Assembly: GCA_043727235.1 (NCBI GenBank)
Contig: JAYSYX010000286.1
Coordinates: 1 to 9,080, forward strand
DNA length: 9,080 nt
Source of the DNA: UBA7236 sp043727235
GTDB taxonomy: Bacteria > Bacteroidota > Bacteroidia > Chitinophagales > BACL12
Direction: 5' to 3'
Below the pieces are notes generated by a model that was not told where the DNA came from, ran no database searches, and was given only the letters and a program-made list of their open reading frames with translations. Numbering within the stretch: position 1 is the first letter of the stretch; each line of letters starts with the position of its first letter. Shown here one piece after another: positions 5,388-9,080 of this stretch. A program made the translations under genes and the position numbers.

Positions 5388-5846
5388 ATGAAGAATAGAA
5401 CCTTACTATTACAACAACTCAATCAAAAGATGTCGCATTATATTGAGTTAAAAAATGCGGTGATGTTCTCTAATGGCTGGATAAGGGCAATTAGATCTGC
5501 CCTTGGTATGTCTATGGAACAATTGGGAAAAAAATTATCTATTTCGAAACAGGGTGTAATGGAAATGGAAAAACGCGAACAGGCAGGAGCGATCACCATT
5601 AAAACCTTACAGGATTTCGCCTTTGCTTTGGATATGGAATTGGTGTATGGTTTTGTCCCGAAGGACGGTTCCTTGGATGCATTCATTGAAAAACGAGCTA
5701 CAATTTTAGCAACACAAATAGTAAAACGCACATCAAATTCTATGAAATTGGAAGATCAGGAAAATTCTGAAGAACGTTTACAAAAAGCAATTAAGGAAAG
5801 AGCAGAGATCATAAAAAAGGAAACTCCAAAATTATTATGGGATTAA
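5388..5846 (+). CDS. Mobile mystery protein A (HTH regulator)
   Basis: A 152-residue member of the 'mobile mystery protein A' family: a predicted DNA-binding protein nearly always encoded beside a Fic-domain partner and often on mobile elements. After a helical lead (1-28), residues 30-92 hold the conserved GWIRAIRSALGMS block with an XRE-like helix-turn-helix (about 40-66, MEQLGKKLSISKQGVMEMEKRE). A segment like TIKTLQDFAFALDMELVYGFVP follows, then a charged C-terminal helical tail. A TTG at 5349 would extend the frame by 13 codons, but it overlaps the promoter's -33 element, so the ATG at 5388 is preferred. The last 10 bases overlap the start of the Fic gene, implying translational coupling. 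A role as repressor of its own operon and counterpart to the Fic protein, as in toxin-antitoxin pairs, is inference. Confidence 0.85.
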   Translation: MKNRTLLLQQLNQKMSHYIELKNAVMFSNGWIRAIRSALGMSMEQLGKKLSISKQGVMEMEKREQAGAITIKTLQDFAFALDMELVYGFVPKDGSLDAFIEKRATILATQIVKRTSNSMKLEDQENSEERLQKAIKERAEIIKKETPKLLWD

Positions 5847-6427
5847 ATTTGAATTATGGATACGGACAAACTCCATTGGAGGAGGATGAATTAAATGGGA
5901 TACGCATAAAAACTATTTCAACCAGAGGAGAATTGGATGAATTTGAGCAACAAAATATTGAAACTGCTATTCAATGGACGATCGGAAAAAAAATGGATGC
6001 AAAAAAAATTCTTACCGAAATTTTCATTTAATCTTTACATAAAAAAATGTTTGAAGATGTATGGTCCTGGGCAGGGAAATTCCGATTAACAGAAAAGAAT
6101 ATTGGAATGGAATATTGGCAGATTGGTCCTGCATTAGATATGTTATTGGAAGATACTAAATTTTGGATCTCGAATGAAATACATCCACCCGATGAAATTG
6201 CGATCCGATTTAAACATCGTTTGGTAAATATTCATTGTTTCCCAAATGGAAATGGAAGACATAGTCGTTTAATGGCGGATCTTATCATGGAAAAAATATT
6301 CACACTACCTGTTTTTAGCTGGGGTGCGCATCTAAAACAGGATAATGTCCGGAAATTATATATTAAGGCTTTGAAAGAGGCAGATAAGGGTGATTATGCA
6401 AGGTTGATTCTTTTTGGGAAGGAGTGA
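5837..6427 (+). pseudogene. Mobile mystery protein B (Fic domain), in-frame stop at codon 65
   Basis: Begins at an ATG overlapping the mystery A stop (ATGGGATTAA). The frame reads 64 residues to TAA (6029-6031), then continues in the same frame as SLHKK, Met (6047) and a further 125 residues to 6427. With the stop read through it would be a 197-codon protein, normal for mobile mystery protein B. The part after the stop matches the family (LHxxMFxDVWxWAGKFRxTEKNIG) and carries the Fic active site HCFPNGNGRHSR (residues 133-144 of the joined protein), with catalytic His133 and the anion-binding GNGR. Fic proteins usually AMPylate target proteins. The conserved context suggests an AAA to TAA change in a lysine codon. 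Options are a recent pseudogene, readthrough, or separate translation of the second part from 6047. The canonical [S/T]xxxE[G/N] inhibitory motif is not evident in the N-terminal part. Confidence 0.8.
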
Positions 6428-6450
6428 TATGGGGAAAATTATGAACGAAA

Positions 6451-6520
6451 GAATTAATCCATATGACCATTAAAAAGAGAAAGGTTCTGAATAATGTATT
6501 TAATACATATGGATTAATTC
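6451..6520. repeat. 15-bp perfect inverted repeat with nested palindrome after the Fic gene
   Basis: GAATTAATCCATATG (6451-6465) and CATATGGATTAATTC (6506-6520) are exact reverse complements with a 40-base spacer. The right arm overlaps a second palindrome, ATGTATT T AATACAT (6494-6508). The element starts 23 bases after the Fic stop codon. It could be a transcript-end structure, the ends of a tiny (70 bp) mobile element, or a recombination site; no second copy was found elsewhere in the window. Confidence 0.75.
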
Positions 6521-6615
6521 GCTTTATTGAAGTAAAAAATATTTTGATATATGATTTTAATGTTGGTATTCAAGGAATTTAAAACGTAAATACTTCTGAC
6601 TCATAAGCTTCAACT

Positions 6616-7932
6616 TTATCTGTTTATAATTAACTTCACGTTTAATCCCGGATCATTATCCGATTGAATTAAATACATTCCAACTGGTAAATCTGCAATA
6701 TCAATTTCTGTTGCAGAATTATTCACAACTTCTTTCACAAGTATACCGGCATTATTATAAAACTTTAAATTAAAATTATGTGGCAAATCGATATTAATTT
6801 TATCGGAAGCTGGATTTGGATAAAGAAGAATATTATTTATAACCATAACGTTTTCTTCGACCGGCAAAAAAGTAACCGATTCATCCCATTTATATATTCC
6901 ATCTGAGGAAGCATTAAAATAACCGCCTGCCCATCCGGTGGTACTGTTTAAAAATCTACAAGCCGCTTTTGCTTTTGTTGATTCAATTTCTATCCAGGTA
7001 ACACCCAGATCTTTTGTATAGGCAGAACCTTTATTAGAATTAATTACTGACGTTGATACATAAGTATTTGTTCCCGGCACATTGGTAATTTTACTTTGTT
7101 TCCAATCCGGGTGAGTGGGTAATTCTGTCCATGTGGCACCGCCATCGATTGTTGAAAATAAATAGGTGGCAGTATTTGATCGCACATGCGTTAATCCTTG
7201 CTGACCGTCATCATTAAATGCAATTTCATACACGGTATAACCGCTAGGGCTTACCGTACTCACAGTCCAGGTTAGACCAAAGTCTGTTGATTTATACATT
7301 TCTCCGGCAGAGGTGCCGAACCAAACTGTATCACCCACCACATCAAATCCGTCAAACCAACCATAATCTCCACCTGCCATAAAAGCCGGTACAGTGGCTT
7401 CGGGAGTTCTTATCCACGAATCACCTCCATCAACGGTTGTGTAAATTTCAAAATATCCATCATTTGCATCTCCTCCCGCCACTCCGTTTAGTTGATCTTT
7501 AAAATATACAAAATTGGGAAAGGAACTTTCATTAAAAGCTCCCGGAGACTGTTCCCAGGTTATCCCGCCATCTATAGTGTGAAATAGTCCGCCACCTCCG
7601 GAAAAATCAAATTTGTGCATGGCAACCCATGCTTCCGTAGCACTTAATGCGCAAATTGTAGAAAAAGCCAAATTTGAATCGGTCCCCATCACACCGGGCA
7701 TCCAGGTTGTTCCGCCATCTGTTGTACGGGTGAAATCCAAAATATGATTTGGTCCAAAAAGTCCACCAATGCCATCATAACAAATTGCCCAAACTACATT
7801 TTCATCAACTATGGAGATCTCAAAAAATCCCAGGTTTTGAGTTGTAAATCCCGCATCCTGGTTTATCCATTGTGCTTTTGTGATTGTTGAACCTACGCAA
7901 AAAATTATAATAAGTAAAATTATTTTTTTCAT
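6616..7932 (-). CDS. T9SS-secreted Asp-box (BNR-like) repeat protein
   Basis: A 438-residue secreted beta-propeller-type protein. Residues 1-20 are a signal peptide (MKKIILLIIIFCVGS, cleavage after TKA). Six Asp-box motifs of the S/T-x-D-x-G-x-x-W type are visible: RTTDGGTTW, HTIDGGITW, TTVDGGDSW, KSTDFGLTW, STIDGGATW and YTKDLGVTW. They mark the blades of a sialidase or YCF48-like propeller. The last ~80 residues form a type IX secretion sorting domain: LLYPNPASDKINI, FYNNAGILV, and IADLPVGMYLIQS. The protein should be exported by Sec, carried over the outer membrane by the T9SS, and attached or released. No sialidase catalytic residues can be claimed, so the ligand or function is unknown. 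It has its own promoter and no operon partner. Confidence 0.9.
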   Translation of the reverse strand: MKKIILLIIIFCVGSTITKAQWINQDAGFTTQNLGFFEISIVDENVVWAICYDGIGGLFGPNHILDFTRTTDGGTTWMPGVMGTDSNLAFSTICALSATEAWVAMHKFDFSGGGGLFHTIDGGITWEQSPGAFNESSFPNFVYFKDQLNGVAGGDANDGYFEIYTTVDGGDSWIRTPEATVPAFMAGGDYGWFDGFDVVGDTVWFGTSAGEMYKSTDFGLTWTVSTVSPSGYTVYEIAFNDDGQQGLTHVRSNTATYLFSTIDGGATWTELPTHPDWKQSKITNVPGTNTYVSTSVINSNKGSAYTKDLGVTWIEIESTKAKAACRFLNSTTGWAGGYFNASSDGIYKWDESVTFLPVEENVMVINNILLYPNPASDKINIDLPHNFNLKFYNNAGILVKEVVNNSATEIDIADLPVGMYLIQSDNDPGLNVKLIINR

Positions 7933-7973
7933 ATGAATTATTTTTTTTTATTAAATTAATTCATACAAAAGTA
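7933..7973 (-). promoter_or_regulatory. Promoter element and leader inverted repeat of the T9SS protein gene
   Basis: On the minus strand 7973-7966 reads TACTTTTG, a perfect TAnnTTTG element and the same octamer as in the mystery A promoter. A TTG lies 25 bases further up, slightly too far for a confident -33. The leader to the ATG at 7932 contains TAATTCAT (7957-7964) and ATGAATTA (7933-7940), an 8-bp inverted repeat right before the start codon that could fold around it. Confidence 0.5.
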
Positions 7974-8023
7974 GACCACTAAAAAATGATTTAGTTGTCA
8001 ATAAATATCAAACATTTGTATAT

Positions 8024-8851
8024 TCAACTCACCGAAGATTTTTTAAACGCAGAGGGCGAAACACCAATGTGTTTCTTAAAAAAATGAGTGAAATGTGAGA
8101 GATCAGTAAAATTAAAATCCAAAGAAATTTCTTTTATGGATTTTTCATTTTGAGAAACTAAAAATTTTACTGCCTGAATAATTTTTTCATTTTGCAGATC
8201 AATTATACTTTTACCGAATGCAGATTTGGTATGACGTTGAAAGGTATTTAAACTCATGTTGAGTTTGGATGCATAAAATTCTATAGTCTGTCTTTCTTTA
8301 TAATGTGTGTTAAGCAGATCAAGTAAGGCTCTTTCAAATGGAACATTCGAAGTGACCTTATTTTCAAGGGTTTCCATCGAAATTATTTTTAATATAATGA
8401 TGGAGACCAGGTTATAGAAAAGAGATTTATTGTCTTTATAATTAATGAGCTCCGTAAAATATACCTGAAACTCTTTAAAATCCTCTTTTGTTAAATTCAA
8501 AACATGCGACTGTAAAAAATACTGAACATAATTAGTTTTTGAATCAAACTGCTGCAATTGATGCAGGAAAACATCAGAAAAAATTATTTCAAATCCTTCT
8601 GTTTCGGTTGTTCTTTTTAACTCGTGAAAGGTATTGTTGGTTAAAACATGAATGGAATGATCTTCCACCTCAAATATTTCATTTGCCATTTGATGTGTCC
8701 CACCGCCTTTAAAAAAAGTCAATATTTCATAATAAGAATGGAAATGTCCTTTTTCAAACACTCCTTCCCTTGCAGGTTCCCAAATGTCAATATTCGCCAA
8801 CAAATTTTCCTGTCGGTCGATGGTAAAATGGTATTGAGAAGCTTGTAGCAT
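8024..8851 (-). CDS. AraC-family transcriptional regulator
   Basis: A 275-residue cytoplasmic regulator with the common AraC layout. The N-terminal half is a cupin-like sensing domain, with HFHSYYEILTFFKGGGTHQ (36-54) as its His-containing core and a further strand set to about residue 95. The C-terminal ~100 residues carry two helix-turn-helix motifs: about 191-211 (EFYASKLNMSLNTFQRHTKSAF) and 237-260 (SIKEISLDFNFTDLSHFTHFFKK). The family ending GVSPSAFKKS follows. The effector is not recognisable. The target could be the adjacent T9SS gene (same strand, about 90 bp downstream) or an unseen gene to the right, but no shared site was found to decide. Length and start fit the family. Confidence 0.9.
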   Translation of the reverse strand: MLQASQYHFTIDRQENLLANIDIWEPAREGVFEKGHFHSYYEILTFFKGGGTHQMANEIFEVEDHSIHVLTNNTFHELKRTTETEGFEIIFSDVFLHQLQQFDSKTNYVQYFLQSHVLNLTKEDFKEFQVYFTELINYKDNKSLFYNLVSIIILKIISMETLENKVTSNVPFERALLDLLNTHYKERQTIEFYASKLNMSLNTFQRHTKSAFGKSIIDLQNEKIIQAVKFLVSQNEKSIKEISLDFNFTDLSHFTHFFKKHIGVSPSAFKKSSVS

Positions 8852-8876
8852 AGACTGAAAAAGTCAAAATTTTGTG

Positions 8877-8906
8877 AAAAGGTAAACAGGCGTTTTTCTA
8901 TTGCAA
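8877..8906 (-). promoter_or_regulatory. Promoter of the AraC-family gene
   Basis: On the minus strand TTG (8906-8904), a 19-base spacer and TACCTTTT (8884-8877) match the Bacteroidota promoter with one mismatch in the last -7 base. Transcription would begin about 15-20 bases before the ATG at 8851. Confidence 0.45.
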
Positions 8907-9020
8907 AGGATTGGGGTTTATTTTACTTTTTTATGATAAATGGATGGAGATTAAATTTTGGAGGAAACTAAATTAATATTTATCCCTAGAATTGGTGCAG
9001 ATAATGTAATAACCCCTGTA

Positions 9021-9070
9021 TTGATGTAATGTGCATCAAAATTATTTTTTCTGACCATAGTATAATTTTG
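9021..9070 (+). promoter_or_regulatory. Dyad and -7 element facing the right edge
   Basis: TTGATG (9021-9026) and CATCAA (9034-9039) form a dyad with a 7-base centre, and TAATTTTG (9063-9070) is an exact TAnnTTTG element 23 bases on. The spacing suits a regulator site at about -60 of a gene starting beyond 9080. The half-sites resemble TTGAT/ATCAA of Crp/Fnr-type sites but are too far apart for a classical one. The rest of 8907-9080 shows no gene. Confidence 0.35.
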
Positions 9071-9080
9071 TAAGTATTGT

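Noticed and set aside
6032..6046. Frameshift in the Fic gene
   Set aside because: Both halves are in the same frame and the bases between them translate as SLHKK; the only lesion is the TAA codon.
6616..7932. Sialidase activity for the Asp-box protein
   Set aside because: Asp-boxes occur in many propellers; the FRIP motif and catalytic residues of sialidases are not visible.

Overview
The window is AT-rich DNA from a member of the Bacteroidota. The 438-residue secreted protein ends in a type IX secretion sorting domain, several genes have the Bacteroidota -7 promoter element TAnnTTTG, and the gene families (four-helix bundle protein, ArsR/ArsC/aquaporin, SGNH hydrolase, mobile mystery proteins A and B) fit that phylum. 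The order or genus cannot be fixed from the sequence alone.

Left part (1-1735): the 5' end of a four-helix-bundle (23S rRNA intervening-sequence-type) protein gene runs off the left edge on the minus strand. It is separated from a minus-strand SGNH/GDSL hydrolase gene by about 500 bases made almost entirely of repeats: AATCGTG heptamers, two hairpins (one a likely bidirectional terminator), and three and a bit tandem units of 74/84/74 bp that end against the hydrolase stop codon. Between the hydrolase and arsR lie a perfect 16-bp-stem palindrome and several decayed relatives.

Arsenic operon (1736-3434, plus): arsR, a thioredoxin-type arsenate reductase (arsC), an aquaporin of NIP/AqpN character, and a 68-residue two-helix membrane protein. 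The last three are packed 3 and 0 bp apart. No ArsB or Acr3 pump is present. The simplest reading is that ArsC reduces arsenate and the channel lets arsenite leave down its gradient. Matching imperfect palindromes before arsR and in the arsR-arsC gap may be ArsR operators.

Middle (3435-5160): a repeat-filled gap, including a 2 x 24 bp higher-order octamer array, then a minus-strand secreted protein built from two duplicated modules (two beta-sandwich repeats, two helical Cys-containing repeats) and ending in a CCCSC cysteine cluster.

Mobile mystery cassette (5289-6520, plus): an HTH gene (mobile mystery protein A) overlaps by 10 bp the start of a Fic-domain gene (mobile mystery protein B). 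Two 20-bp direct repeats 33 bp apart lie upstream, and a good promoter ends almost on the ATG. The Fic gene has an in-frame TAA at codon 65 followed by an otherwise intact frame carrying the Fic motif, so it is a nonsense-disrupted or split gene. A 15-bp perfect inverted repeat with a nested palindrome follows it.

Right part (6616-9080, minus): a T9SS-secreted Asp-box (BNR-like) protein and an AraC-family regulator, each with a recognisable promoter element. A palindrome and a TAnnTTTG element near the right edge probably belong to a plus-strand gene beyond the window.
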